Below are positions 1 to 8,381 of a DNA stretch of 64,000 nt, one piece after another. The DNA comes from an uncultured Lachnospiraceae bacterium (lineage in GTDB: Bacteria; Bacillota; Clostridia; Lachnospirales; Lachnospiraceae): positions 23,265-87,264 of the forward strand of contig CADAKQ010000020.1 of assembly GCA_902788555.1 (NCBI GenBank), read 5' to 3'. The notes under the pieces are model-generated. The model was not told the origin of the DNA. It saw only the letters and a program-made list of their open reading frames with translations, and did no database searches. The stretch's first letter is position 1; every line of letters starts with the position of its first letter. The translations under genes were made by a program, and so were the position numbers.

Positions 1-347
1 TTGCCATAGATGATAAATACTCCGGACTGATACATGAGAGTGAAATATATAATAAAGTATATGTCGGAGATACGGTTTCCGGAAGGATAAGGAAGATTCG
101 TGAGGATAAAAAGGCGGACCTTATGTTAAGAGAGCCGGCTTATATTCAAATGAACGAGGATGCCGAGATGGTTTATGACATTATAAAAAGCTATAAAGGC
201 AGTCTCCCTTTTACGGATAAGGCAGACAAGGAACTTATAAAAAAAGAATTCGGTTTAAGCAAAAATGCATTTAAAAGAGCGGTTGGAAAGCTTCTGAAAG
301 AAGGCAGGATAGAGATTGCGGAGAGTTCAATTAATATATTAAAATAA
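1..347 (+). CDS. cvfB: CvfB-like S1/winged-helix RNA-binding protein (3' end only)
   Basis: The reading frame is open from base 3 and its 5' end lies outside the window; about 114 C-terminal codons are present. The first ~40 residues look like the end of an S1/OB RNA-binding domain (GLIHESEIY, then VGDTVSGRI). The last ~70 residues are a winged helix with LSKNAFKRAVGKL, matching the C-terminal domain of the CvfB/YitL family, whose members bind RNA or DNA and affect virulence-gene expression in Staphylococcus. A start at the internal ATG at 123 is unlikely because the S1-like sequence continues upstream in frame. The family call rests on the C-terminal half alone. Confidence 0.72.
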   Translation, partial: AIDDKYSGLIHESEIYNKVYVGDTVSGRIRKIREDKKADLMLREPAYIQMNEDAEMVYDIIKSYKGSLPFTDKADKELIKKEFGLSKNAFKRAVGKLLKEGRIEIAESSINILK

Positions 348-382
348 TTGTAATAAGATTTTTATTTACGGAGGTAAGCATT

Positions 383-763
383 ATGAAAAAGATTATTTCT
401 ACACCAAAGGCACCTGCGGCAATCGGACCTTATTCCCAGGCGATAGTTGTGGATAAGATGGTATTTACTTCGGGTATGATACCTATTATTCCCGAGACAG
501 GAGAACTCGAAAAAGGAGATGTGAAGGCGCAGGCAAGACAGGCTATTAAAAACCTTGTGACTCTTCTTTCAGAGGCAGGCTCAAGTGCGGAAAATGTAGT
601 CAAGACGACTGTATTTATCAAGGATATGAATGATTTTGCTGCTGTTAATGAGGTGTATTCGGAATTTTTTACTGAAAACTTTCCGGCTCGTTCCTGTGTT
701 GAGGTAGCAAGACTTCCAAAGGATGTTCTTGTAGAAATTGAGGCTGTTGCATTGCTCAACTAA
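383..763 (+). CDS. ridA: RidA family reactive imine/enamine deaminase
   Basis: This 126-residue protein has the full RidA (YjgF/YER057c/UK114) length. RidA hydrolyses reactive 2-aminoacrylate and other enamine/imine intermediates made by PLP enzymes and so protects branched-chain aminotransferases. The key residues can be seen: Tyr17 in PYSQA, Arg103 in ARS and Glu120 in EIEAV. A GGAGG site sits just before the ATG. The next gene is the aminotransferase ilvE, a PLP enzyme that RidA is known to protect, so the pairing makes functional sense, although ilvE also has its own promoter. Confidence 0.95.
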   Translation: MKKIISTPKAPAAIGPYSQAIVVDKMVFTSGMIPIIPETGELEKGDVKAQARQAIKNLVTLLSEAGSSAENVVKTTVFIKDMNDFAAVNEVYSEFFTENFPARSCVEVARLPKDVLVEIEAVALLN

Positions 764-771
764 ATTTTTAC

Positions 772-799
772 TTGAATATTTGTAAGTTGGTGGTACAAT
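772..799 (+). promoter_or_regulatory. Putative ilvE promoter
   Basis: TTGAAT (772-777) and TACAAT (794-799) are separated by 16 bp, about 40 bp upstream of the ilvE start. Both hexamers are close to the sigma-A consensus. Confidence 0.6.
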
Positions 800-838
800 A
801 AGGATATGTTTTATTACGAAAAAAAGGGAGACGATAAC

Positions 839-1861
839 ATGAGTAAGAATATTGATTGGTCAAATCTTGGTTTTGGTTATATCCAGACTGAGCATCGTTT
901 TGTATCAAATTATAAAAATGGTGCATGGGACGAGGGCGCTATAACAACTGATGCCACAGTAACCATAAGTGAGTGTGCAGGGGTACTTCAGTATGCCCAG
1001 ACATGTTTTGAGGGCTTAAAGGCTTATACTACAGAGGACGGACATATCGTCTGCTTCAGACCTGACTTAAATGCCAAGAGAATGGTTGATTCGTGTACAA
1101 GACTTGAGATGCCTTCTTATCCGGAGGACAAGTTTGTAGAGGCTGTTGTAAAGACTGTTGAGGCAAATATTGATTATGTTCCGCCTTACGGTTCGGGAGC
1201 AACACTTTACATAAGACCTTATATGTTTGGAAGCAATCCTGTTATAGGAGTTAAGCCGGCGGATGAATATCAGTTCCGTATATTTGTAACACCGGTTGGT
1301 CCATACTTTAAGGGTGGCGCTAAGCCTATCGTAATAAGAGTTTCTGACTTTGACAGAGCAGCTCCACACGGAACAGGCGATATCAAGGCGGGACTTAATT
1401 ATGCTATGAGCTTACATGCTATAGTTGATGCTCACAATCAGGGATATGCTGAAAATATGTATCTTGATGCTGCAACACGTACTAAGGTTGAAGAAACAGG
1501 CGGAGCTAATTTCCTCTTTATTACTAAGGATGGAAAGTTTGTTACTCCTAAGTCAAACAGTATTCTTCCATCTATTACACGTCGTTCACTTATGGTGGTT
1601 GCAGAGAAGTATCTCGGACTTACAGTTGAGCATAGAGAGGTTTATTTTGACGAGCTGAAGGATTTTGCTGAGTGCGGACTTTGCGGTACGGCAGCAGTTA
1701 TCTCGCCTGTCGGAAAGATAGTAAATCACGGAGAAGAAATCTGCTTCCCGAGTGGTATGGATGAGATGGGACCTGTTACAAAGAAGCTTTATGATACCTT
1801 AACAGGAATTCAGATGGGACGTATTGAAGCACCTGAAGGATGGATTAAAGTAATAAAGTAA
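839..1861 (+). CDS. ilvE: Branched-chain amino acid aminotransferase
   Basis: A 340-residue class IV PLP aminotransferase that interconverts leucine, isoleucine or valine with their 2-keto acids using 2-oxoglutarate/glutamate. The N-terminal part has the branched-chain pattern FEGLKAY, and the centre carries the lysine region of fold type IV (GDIKAGLNYAMSL). The C-terminal LCGTAAVISPVGKI stretch is typical of IlvE. I chose the ATG at 839 because GGGAG lies at the right distance; an upstream in-frame ATG at 806 has no ribosome binding site. A strong terminator follows directly, so this is probably a single-gene transcript with ridA upstream. Confidence 0.95.
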   Translation: MSKNIDWSNLGFGYIQTEHRFVSNYKNGAWDEGAITTDATVTISECAGVLQYAQTCFEGLKAYTTEDGHIVCFRPDLNAKRMVDSCTRLEMPSYPEDKFVEAVVKTVEANIDYVPPYGSGATLYIRPYMFGSNPVIGVKPADEYQFRIFVTPVGPYFKGGAKPIVIRVSDFDRAAPHGTGDIKAGLNYAMSLHAIVDAHNQGYAENMYLDAATRTKVEETGGANFLFITKDGKFVTPKSNSILPSITRRSLMVVAEKYLGLTVEHREVYFDELKDFAECGLCGTAAVISPVGKIVNHGEEICFPSGMDEMGPVTKKLYDTLTGIQMGRIEAPEGWIKVIK

Positions 1862-1883
1862 TCAGAATAATTAAAATATTAAT

Positions 1884-1925
1884 AAAACAAGGCGGTTTTT
1901 TATAAATCGCCTTGTTTTATTTTAC
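1884..1925 (+). terminator. Intrinsic terminator after ilvE
   Basis: An 11-bp perfect stem (AAAACAAGGCG at 1884-1894 with its complement at 1908-1918) is followed by a T-rich tract. Confidence 0.88.
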
Positions 1926-1973
1926 TTTATGGGAAAAACTTTCCGGGAAAGTAAAAAATATAAATATTTATGG

Positions 1974-2002
1974 TTGACATTTTATTGGTAAAGGAGTATA
2001 TT
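1974..2002 (+). promoter_or_regulatory. Promoter of the metal-resistance operon
   Basis: A consensus TTGACA (1974-1979) and TATATT (1997-2002) with a 17-bp spacer. It is the strongest promoter-like sequence in the window. The start point would fall in the adjacent palindrome, as expected for a promoter blocked by an ArsR/SmtB repressor. Confidence 0.85.
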
Positions 2003-2030
2003 AAACGTATGAACAATCATTCATATGTTT
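2003..2030 (+). promoter_or_regulatory. ArsR/SmtB-type operator
   Basis: An imperfect inverted repeat centred on TATGAA-N6-TTCATA (2008-2025), with AAAC/GTTT extending the arms. It overlaps the transcription start region just downstream of the -10. The ATGAACA...TTCAT pattern matches the known operator form of SmtB/CadC/CzrA repressors. The gene 40 bp downstream encodes such a protein, so autoregulation is likely. Confidence 0.82.
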
Positions 2031-2069
2031 GAAGATTAACAATAATAAAAAGAAAAGCGGGAGGTAAAT

Positions 2070-2435
2070 ATGGAAATAGACGACAGACATGAGGAATACT
2101 GTGATATAACCGAGGTTCACAGCAGCATAGTTGATGCAGTATCTATGGATATGCCTGACGAAGAAGTTTTATATGATCTGGCAGAGCTTTTTAAGGTATT
2201 TGGAGATACGACACGAATAAAGATACTATACACTTTATTTGAGTCAGAGATGTGTGTATGCGATATTGCGGAGATTCTTAATATGACACAATCTGCCATA
2301 TCACATCAGCTAAAGATACTTAAAAATGCAAAGCTGGTAAAAAGCAGACGTGACGGTAAGCAAATTATCTATGCACTTGATGATGAACATGTGGGAAGCA
2401 TCATCAAAATGGGAATAGAACATATTTCTGAATAA
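2070..2435 (+). CDS. ArsR/SmtB family metal-sensing repressor
   Basis: A 121-residue winged-helix repressor with the recognition segment SAISHQLKILKNAKLV. Two sets of metal ligands are visible. The alpha3N-type site has Cys11 near the N terminus plus Cys62 and Cys64 in MCVCD, as in CadC. The alpha5 site fits D-x-H-x10-H-x2-E exactly (Asp105, His107, His118, Glu121), as in SmtB/CzrA zinc sensors. Metal binding should release it from the operator and switch on the downstream exporter. A GGAGG site precedes the ATG. Which metal is sensed (Zn, Cd, Pb) cannot be read directly; the paired ATPase class supports Zn/Cd. Confidence 0.93.
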   Translation: MEIDDRHEEYCDITEVHSSIVDAVSMDMPDEEVLYDLAELFKVFGDTTRIKILYTLFESEMCVCDIAEILNMTQSAISHQLKILKNAKLVKSRRDGKQIIYALDDEHVGSIIKMGIEHISE

Positions 2436-2474
2436 TTTTTTTATATAAATATAAAGATGAAAGGTGGAAAAAAT

Positions 2475-2693
2475 ATGAAAAAGAGATTTGATATGGTTGA
2501 TCTTGATTGTGCAAACTGTGCAGCAAAGATGGAGGAGGCTATCAATAAGATTGAAGGTGTTGAAAGTGCAACAGTGAGCTTTATGGCACAGAAGCTTTCT
2601 ATTGAGACCGCCGAAGAGGATTTTGATAAGATTATGAAGCAGGTTGTTAAAGCTGTTAAAAAGGTCGATGCCGACTGCGAGGTTGTTCTTTAG
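2475..2693 (+). CDS. Free-standing heavy-metal-associated (HMA) domain protein
   Basis: A 72-residue ferredoxin-fold HMA protein with the metal motif DCANCAAKM near residue 12, of the same form as copper chaperones and the N-terminal domains of P1B ATPases. The ATG at 2475 follows GGTGG at good spacing; an earlier in-frame codon has no such site. It lies between the repressor and an ATPase that lacks its own HMA domain, so it probably acts in trans as the ATPase's metal-binding domain or delivers metal to it. This split arrangement is inferred from gene order. Confidence 0.9.
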   Translation: MKKRFDMVDLDCANCAAKMEEAINKIEGVESATVSFMAQKLSIETAEEDFDKIMKQVVKAVKKVDADCEVVL

Positions 2694-2716
2694 TAGAGTA
2701 TATTTAAGGAGACTTG

Positions 2717-4639
2717 ATGGATATGAACAAAAAACAAAAAAGAACTTTAAGAAATATTTTAATAAGCATATTTATTTTAATTGTTATAAGTATTGTTTTT
2801 AAGCTTGTGGATGACAGGCTTACGGATTTGCCTGATTATGCTGTAAGGATTATCAAAACAGCGGCATATCTTGTTCCATATCTTATAGTCGGATTAAAGG
2901 TTCTTAAAAAAGCAGGGAGAAATATATTAAACGGACGGGTGTTTGATGAGAATTTTCTTATGACTCTTGCAACCATAGGCGCATTTGCTTTGGGCGAATA
3001 TACTGAGGCGGCAGCAGTTATGATTTTTTATCAGATAGGTGAGCTTTTTGAAAACATCGCAGTAAATAAATCAAGAACTGCCATCACATCCCTGGTAAAG
3101 CTTCGCCCTGACTATGCCAATATCGAAGTTGACGGAGAGCTTAAAAAGGTAGATCCTGAGGATGTAAAGGTTGATGATATTATAGTCGTTCTTGCAGGCG
3201 AAAAGATTCCGTTAGATGGTGTAATTGTAGAAGGCGAAAGCTATATAAATACTTCAGCATTGACAGGTGAATCAGTACCAAGAAGAGTGGTATGTAAAGA
3301 AGAGATATTAAGCGGATGTATAAATGAACAGGGTATCCTTAAGATTAAGGTTACGAAAGAATTCGGAGAATCAACGGTTGCAAAGATTCTTGATATGGTT
3401 GAGAATGCAAGCACGAGAAAATCCCGTCAGGAAAGCTTTATAACAAGATTTGCAAAGTATTATACTCCTTTTGTTGTTTTTGCCGCTGTGGTAGTTGCTT
3501 TTTTGCCGCCGCTTATACTTAGTCAAAGCTTTTCAATGTGGATTGGAAGGGCCCTTATATTTCTTGTTATAAGCTGTCCATGTGCGTTGGTAATATCCGT
3601 ACCGCTTAGCTTTTTTGGAGGTATAGGAGCAGCGTCAAATCACGGAATTCTTGTAAAGGGAAGCAACTATCTTGAAGCTGTAGCAAAGGCAGATACAATA
3701 ATATTTGATAAAACAGGTACCCTTACCAAGGGAGTATTTGAGGTAAATGAAATAGTTACTGATGATGGTATAAGCGAAGACGAACTTCTTTCATTGGCTG
3801 CTTATGCAGAAAGATATTCAAATCATCCTATTGGAATTTCCATAAAAGAGGAATTTGAAAAAAGAGGCGGCATAATTGATAATGATAAGATAAAAAATTC
3901 TAATGAAATTGCAGGAAAAGGTATTGAACTTACGCTGATAGATGGTAATATAGTATATGTGGGCAACAGTAAGCTGTTGTCTGATATGGGTATTAAGACT
4001 ATAGAAAAACAATCAAATAGTTATGGAACGATAGTATATGTAGCGGATAAGGAAAAGTGCCGGGGTTTCATCGTAATATCAGATACGGTTAAAGAGGATG
4101 CGAAAGCTGCTATAGAAAGACTTAAATCACAGGGAATAATCAATACGGTTATGCTTACCGGTGACAGGAAAAAGACAGCAGATGCCGTTGCTTTGGAGCT
4201 TGGAATCGACACAGTATACAGTGAACTTCTTCCTGCCGATAAGCTTAGCAAGCTGGAAGGTGTAATGAAGGAAGAAAAGGCTAAGGATGAAGGTGCCAAG
4301 GTTATATTTGTCGGTGATGGAATAAATGATGCACCTTCACTAATCAGAGCGGATGTGGGTATCGCTATGGGGGCACTCGGACAGGATGCAGCTATTGAGG
4401 CGGCAGATATAGTTCTTATGGATGATAATCCGAAAAGGATAGCAACAGTCAATACCATAGGAAGAAAGACACTTAGAATTGTCATGGAAAACATAGTATT
4501 TGCTCTTGGTGTAAAGCTTCTGGCCATGGTGCTTGGTGTGCTTGGCTTGGCGGGTATGTGGTTTGCCGTGTTTGCTGATGTCGGAGTATCGGTTATTGCA
4601 ATACTTAACTCTATGCGTATGCTTCGTTTTCATGAGTAA
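2717..4639 (+). CDS. cadA: P1B-type ATPase, Zn/Cd/Pb exporter
   Basis: A 640-residue heavy-metal-translocating P-type ATPase. Visible motifs: TGES in the actuator domain (~183), the transmembrane metal motif CPC (287-289), the phosphorylated Asp331 in DKTGT, the HP dipeptide of the P1B N-domain (SNHPIG) and GDGINDAP. The last membrane segments carry a Lys (GVKLL) and an Asp (FADVG) in the pattern of the Zn/Cd/Pb subgroup (ZntA/CadA), not the copper subgroup. There is no N-terminal HMA domain; the preceding gene supplies one. AAGGAGA lies before the ATG at 2717; the ATG at 2723 is an equally possible start. Confidence 0.93.
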   Translation: MDMNKKQKRTLRNILISIFILIVISIVFKLVDDRLTDLPDYAVRIIKTAAYLVPYLIVGLKVLKKAGRNILNGRVFDENFLMTLATIGAFALGEYTEAAAVMIFYQIGELFENIAVNKSRTAITSLVKLRPDYANIEVDGELKKVDPEDVKVDDIIVVLAGEKIPLDGVIVEGESYINTSALTGESVPRRVVCKEEILSGCINEQGILKIKVTKEFGESTVAKILDMVENASTRKSRQESFITRFAKYYTPFVVFAAVVVAFLPPLILSQSFSMWIGRALIFLVISCPCALVISVPLSFFGGIGAASNHGILVKGSNYLEAVAKADTIIFDKTGTLTKGVFEVNEIVTDDGISEDELLSLAAYAERYSNHPIGISIKEEFEKRGGIIDNDKIKNSNEIAGKGIELTLIDGNIVYVGNSKLLSDMGIKTIEKQSNSYGTIVYVADKEKCRGFIVISDTVKEDAKAAIERLKSQGIINTVMLTGDRKKTADAVALELGIDTVYSELLPADKLSKLEGVMKEEKAKDEGAKVIFVGDGINDAPSLIRADVGIAMGALGQDAAIEAADIVLMDDNPKRIATVNTIGRKTLRIVMENIVFALGVKLLAMVLGVLGLAGMWFAVFADVGVSVIAILNSMRMLRFHE

Positions 4640-4657
4640 AAGCGTAGGAGAAGAAAG

Positions 4658-6442
4658 ATGAAATTTGCACATATAGCCGATGTACATTTAGGTGCCAGAC
4701 CGGATGAAGAATCCGCTTGGAGCAATATAAGAGAAAAAGAAGTATATGACACATTTATATCTTTTATAGATTATCTTTGTTTGAATCCTGTGGATTTTTT
4801 GTTTATAGCAGGAGATTTATTTGACCATGTACCTGAGGAAAGCGAGCTATATACCATAGATAAGCTTTTTTTAAAGTTAAATAATACAAATATAATATAT
4901 GTAACCGGAGAGGCGGATTATCTGAAAAAGGATTCGCCTTTATGGACTTACAGATTTATGTCCAATTTTTATCTTTTGAACGGAGACGATTTTAACAGAG
5001 CCGGGAAAAGTGGGGAATTGGAAGGAAAAAGAACGGAGTATGCAGATAAGATAATTGACTGTATACATTTTGAAAAATACAACCTTGATATCTACGGTAT
5101 CTGCCAGTTTAATTCTGAAAATTCACGAAATGATTTCGAGTCAATTTCCATAAGACATCCGGAGAATATCAATGTTCTTCTTGTCCATGCGGGTGGAGAA
5201 AATGTTGAACCCTTTGAATGGGAGGATGTCGGCAATCTTAAAAAATTTGATTATGTGGCTATGGGTCACAAGCATAATTTTGTTGATAAAAAAGAATATA
5301 AATGCTATTATCCGGGCAGCCTTGAACCTCTTGGAAAGGACGAAACAGGTGAGCATGGATTTATAAAGGGCTATGTTGATAAGAACCTTATGTCTGCAAA
5401 GCTGGTTCCGTTTTCTCAAAGAGAGTACGAGGATGTGGAAATTGCGGTTGATGAAAATACTTTAAATTCCAAGCTTGTAAATCAGATAATTCTTATATGT
5501 GCAGAAAATCCTAAAAATATTTATAACATAAGGCTTGTAAGAAGTAATAAATGTTTTGAGGATTTTGATTTAAGCGAGGTAAAAAATAAGTATAAGGTAA
5601 TATCCGTATCCGGCGAGAAGGGTGTTGTAATTAATCCTAAGCTTCTTATGTTACATAATGATGACAATGAATTGGGGGCAAATATAAGAAGAATTGAGGA
5701 AAGTAAAAGCTTATATAAGGATGAGGCAGAAGATATATATTGTCTGAAAATGGTGTCCGCACTTTGGGGTGTTGAGAATCTTAAGCTTGTTATGATGGCC
5801 GCAGATAAAAGGGCTGCCGAGTATGCACACAGATATGTTGTAAATAACATCAAGGATGAAATAGAATATATACGTGAGCAGACAGGGAAACTTTTAGAGA
5901 AAAAAGAGGATATTAAAAATAAGCTTGTGAAATATACCGATCATACCGGAGATATTAATACGACAAATGAGAAAATCAGAGCCCTGAATCTGAAGATTTC
6001 GGATATAGAGTTTAAGGATAAATATGTTGACGGAGCTTACGAGAGAAAAAGATTGAATATAATTCTTTGGTGTATCTGCCCTGTTCTCATATGTGCTTTG
6101 CTTTATACGATTGTCACCTTTTTTCCGGCAGTTATGTTTGGAGTGGAAAGAAAGATTTATAAGGTTATTATTATTTCGATAGTGGCTGCGATAATAATTG
6201 CGTATATTGTTTATACATTATATAATATAACCCAGAAAAATAAAAAAATAAAAAAGCATTCAGAGTACAAAAACAGAATTGACATAATAGAAAAAGAAAG
6301 AGAAAAGCTTATACTTAAGCTTTCAGAATATGAGATTGACAATGAAAAGCATAAGCATTTTATTGATGAAGAAATAAAGATAAATGAAAAGCTTGACGAT
6401 ATCGAAAAAAAATATAAAATTTATAGTTTGATTTTGGCTTAA
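4658..6442 (+). CDS. SbcD/YhaO-like metallophosphoesterase with membrane-spanning coiled coil
   Basis: The N-terminal ~270 residues are a calcineurin-fold phosphoesterase of the Mre11/SbcD/YhaO group: ADVHLG (Asp8, His10), GDLFD, LLVHAG and GHKH. The GNHD block that carries the catalytic histidine is replaced by GEAD in TGEADYL, so normal nuclease activity is doubtful. The C-terminal half is long coiled coil interrupted by two adjacent membrane helices (~residues 468-525), the layout found in the middle of YhaN-type SMC-like ATPases. I see no Walker A motif, and no SbcC/YhaN partner gene is adjacent. It follows the ATPase gene by 18 bp and may belong to the same transcript. The function is unknown. 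Confidence 0.75.
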   Translation: MKFAHIADVHLGARPDEESAWSNIREKEVYDTFISFIDYLCLNPVDFLFIAGDLFDHVPEESELYTIDKLFLKLNNTNIIYVTGEADYLKKDSPLWTYRFMSNFYLLNGDDFNRAGKSGELEGKRTEYADKIIDCIHFEKYNLDIYGICQFNSENSRNDFESISIRHPENINVLLVHAGGENVEPFEWEDVGNLKKFDYVAMGHKHNFVDKKEYKCYYPGSLEPLGKDETGEHGFIKGYVDKNLMSAKLVPFSQREYEDVEIAVDENTLNSKLVNQIILICAENPKNIYNIRLVRSNKCFEDFDLSEVKNKYKVISVSGEKGVVINPKLLMLHNDDNELGANIRRIEESKSLYKDEAEDIYCLKMVSALWGVENLKLVMMAADKRAAEYAHRYVVNNIKDEIEYIREQTGKLLEKKEDIKNKLVKYTDHTGDINTTNEKIRALNLKISDIEFKDKYVDGAYERKRLNIILWCICPVLICALLYTIVTFFPAVMFGVERKIYKVIIISIVAAIIIAYIVYTLYNITQKNKKIKKHSEYKNRIDIIEKEREKLILKLSEYEIDNEKHKHFIDEEIKINEKLDDIEKKYKIYSLILA

Positions 6443-6465
6443 GCTGAATTGAAAGGAGAAAGAAA

Positions 6466-6852
6466 ATGAATATATTTGGAATTCTTATTCCGAAGCAGAT
6501 GCTTACGTATCTTTATGCAGACGATTCTTTGGATATAGCGGTTAATAATCTTATGGAGAGCGGGTATACGGCAGTTCCGGTCATTGACAGAGAGGGAGTT
6601 TATCTCGGAGTAGTAAGCGAGGGAGATTTCTTACGTAAGGTTATGGATTGCGGAAGAGACAGGCTTAGTGAACATACGGTAAGTGAAATTATCAGTAAGG
6701 ATAAGGAAGCATTTATAATTAACACGGTTTCAAAGGAAGAAATAATGGAAAAGATTCTCGATAGAAATTTTCTTTCTATCGTGGATGACAGAAAATGCTT
6801 TGTCGGTATTATTACGAGGAAAAGCATCATAAAATATCTCAGTAATTCATAG
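6466..6852 (+). CDS. CBS domain-pair protein
   Basis: A 128-residue protein consisting of two CBS motifs and nothing else. The first has YTAVPVIDREGVYLGVVSEGD, shortened here to its core pattern of hydrophobic strands plus the Gly-Val-Val-Ser-Glu-Gly-Asp turn. The second ends FVGIITRKSIIKYL. Free CBS pairs bind adenine nucleotides and usually modulate partner proteins. The gene has a GGAGA site and lies 23 bp after the SbcD-like gene. The partner is unknown. Confidence 0.85.
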   Translation: MNIFGILIPKQMLTYLYADDSLDIAVNNLMESGYTAVPVIDREGVYLGVVSEGDFLRKVMDCGRDRLSEHTVSEIISKDKEAFIINTVSKEEIMEKILDRNFLSIVDDRKCFVGIITRKSIIKYLSNS

Positions 6853-6992
6853 ACAAAGGTGACAATTTATGCTTTTTTCAGAAGTTTTATAATCTGATGA
6901 TAAAAAAGTGCTAAAAATGGGTAGAATTAAATTAGGCAAACTGACGAAATTATAAGCATTTGCTTAAAATGACTTACAAATTCTCGTTAAAT

Positions 6993-7020
6993 TTGTTATT
7001 ATTGATTTTGTAGAGATACT
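6993..7020 (+). promoter_or_regulatory. Possible carD promoter
   Basis: TTGTTA (6993-6998) and GATACT (7015-7020) with a 16-bp spacer, 45 bp before carD. Each hexamer matches four of six consensus bases, so this is tentative. Confidence 0.35.
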
Positions 7021-7065
7021 TTTCTCAAGTGTAAAATGAGTATCCATACGAAATAGGAGGACGCA

Positions 7066-7563
7066 ATGTTTGATATTGGAGACTATATCGTTTACGGACA
7101 CAACGGTATATGCCGCGTATTAGATATTACTCATCCGGATATTTCAGGAGTCGATACTGACAGATTGTATTACGTACTTATGCCTGAGAAGACTAAAGGA
7201 AGTAGGCTATTCTGCCCGGCAGATGACGACAAAATTTCGATTAGACGAGTTATCAGTGCTGATGAGGCAAAAGAGATAATTCGTGCTTCAAAGAATATCG
7301 AGCCTTTGGAGATTGACAATGACAGGATGAGAGATGCCAGCTACAAAGATGCTATAAAAAGCAGCGACTTAATACAGTGGGTTAAGGTTATCAAGACTCT
7401 TTTGATAAGAAAAAAAGAGCGTGAAGATGCGGGAAAGAAGATAACCGCGACAGATGAGAGATATCTGAAGCTGGCAGAGGAAGGCTTATATTCTGAACTT
7501 GCATTGGCAACAGGTCGTGACAGGGAAGAAATCCAGGAGATAATACTTAATAATTGCGGCTGA
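7066..7563 (+). CDS. carD: CarD/CdnL family RNA polymerase-binding regulator
   Basis: A 165-residue protein. The N-terminal ~60 residues form the Tudor-like RNA polymerase-interaction domain shared with Mfd (FDIGDYIVYGHNGICRV). The rest is the helical domain typical of CarD, with the conserved ending in which ALATGRDREEIQEII is visible. CarD proteins bind the polymerase beta subunit and stabilise open promoter complexes. The ATG follows AGGAGG. It stands alone between an intergenic stretch of ~210 bp and a terminator. Confidence 0.9.
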   Translation: MFDIGDYIVYGHNGICRVLDITHPDISGVDTDRLYYVLMPEKTKGSRLFCPADDDKISIRRVISADEAKEIIRASKNIEPLEIDNDRMRDASYKDAIKSSDLIQWVKVIKTLLIRKKEREDAGKKITATDERYLKLAEEGLYSELALATGRDREEIQEIILNNCG

Positions 7564-7589
7564 TTTTCGTAAATGATGAAAAGGCGATG

Positions 7590-7625
7590 ATCCCATATGA
7601 AGAAATTCATATGGGATTTTGCTTT
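7590..7625 (+). terminator. Intrinsic terminator after carD
   Basis: A 12-bp perfect stem (7590-7601 with 7606-7617) with a GAAA tetraloop, followed by a T-rich tail. Confidence 0.87.
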
Positions 7626-7653
7626 ATATCTTCTCTAATGGATTTTTTTAAGG

Positions 7654-7659
7654 TATAAT
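7654..7659 (+). promoter_or_regulatory. Possible -10 box for the two-component operon
   Basis: A perfect TATAAT 50 bp before the response regulator gene. The -35 region 17 bp upstream (TTCTCT) is poor, so activation or an extended element would be needed. Confidence 0.4.
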
Positions 7660-7709
7660 TAAGGTTAAATAATTATAATAAAATAAGGATATAAAGGAGA
7701 ACATAATTT

Positions 7710-8381
7710 ATGAAATTACTTTTAGCAGAGGACGAGGTCGATATGTCTGAGGCTCTTGTGGATATACTTACCTTTCATAAATATACGGTTGATGCCGTTT
7801 ATGATGGGGAAGAAGCTTATGATTATGCCAGCCTTGGGAATTATGACGGTATAATTCTTGATATAATGATGCCTAAAAAGGACGGACTTACTGTTCTTAA
7901 GGAGCTTAGAAAAGAAGGCTGTCAGACACCTATACTCATGCTTACGGCAAAATCAGAGATAGAGGATAAGGTTGCAGGTCTTGACCTTGGTGCAGATGAT
8001 TATCTTGCTAAGCCATTTTCTATGGATGAGCTTTTGGCGAGATTAAGGGCTATGCTGAGAAGAAGGGAAAAATCCATAGCAACCGAGCTTACCTGTGGAA
8101 ATGTTTCCTTAAATCAGCAGACCTTTGAACTTAAGGTAAAGGATGAGGGGATTATACTTCCTAAGCTGGAATTTCAGGTTATGGAAATGTTTATGCTCAA
8201 TCAGGATATGTATATATCGGCAGATAATATACTTGAAAAAGTTTGGGGATATGACACGGATGCAGAGATAAGTACGGTATGGGTTTACATATCTTATTTA
8301 AGAAAAAAACTAGCACAGCTTGGTGCGGATGTGGAGATACAGGCAAAAAGAAATATCGGCTATAGATTGGAGAAAAAATAA
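7710..8381 (+). CDS. OmpR-family response regulator
   Basis: A 223-residue two-domain regulator. The receiver has the acidic pair in AEDE, the phospho-acceptor Asp51 in ILDIMMP and Lys101 in AKPF. The C-terminal winged-helix DNA-binding domain ends with the typical YRLEKK. AAGGAG precedes the ATG. The stop codon shares a base with the start of the histidine kinase gene, so the two are translationally coupled and form a pair. The stimulus cannot be told from sequence. Confidence 0.95.
   Translation: MKLLLAEDEVDMSEALVDILTFHKYTVDAVYDGEEAYDYASLGNYDGIILDIMMPKKDGLTVLKELRKEGCQTPILMLTAKSEIEDKVAGLDLGADDYLAKPFSMDELLARLRAMLRRREKSIATELTCGNVSLNQQTFELKVKDEGIILPKLEFQVMEMFMLNQDMYISADNILEKVWGYDTDAEISTVWVYISYLRKKLAQLGADVEIQAKRNIGYRLEKK

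Noticed and set aside
4021-4527. A 168-codon minus-strand frame inside the metal ATPase gene
   Set aside because: It is opposite the conserved P-domain (GDGINDAP), and its Ser/Ile/Leu-rich composition comes from the complement of that coding sequence.
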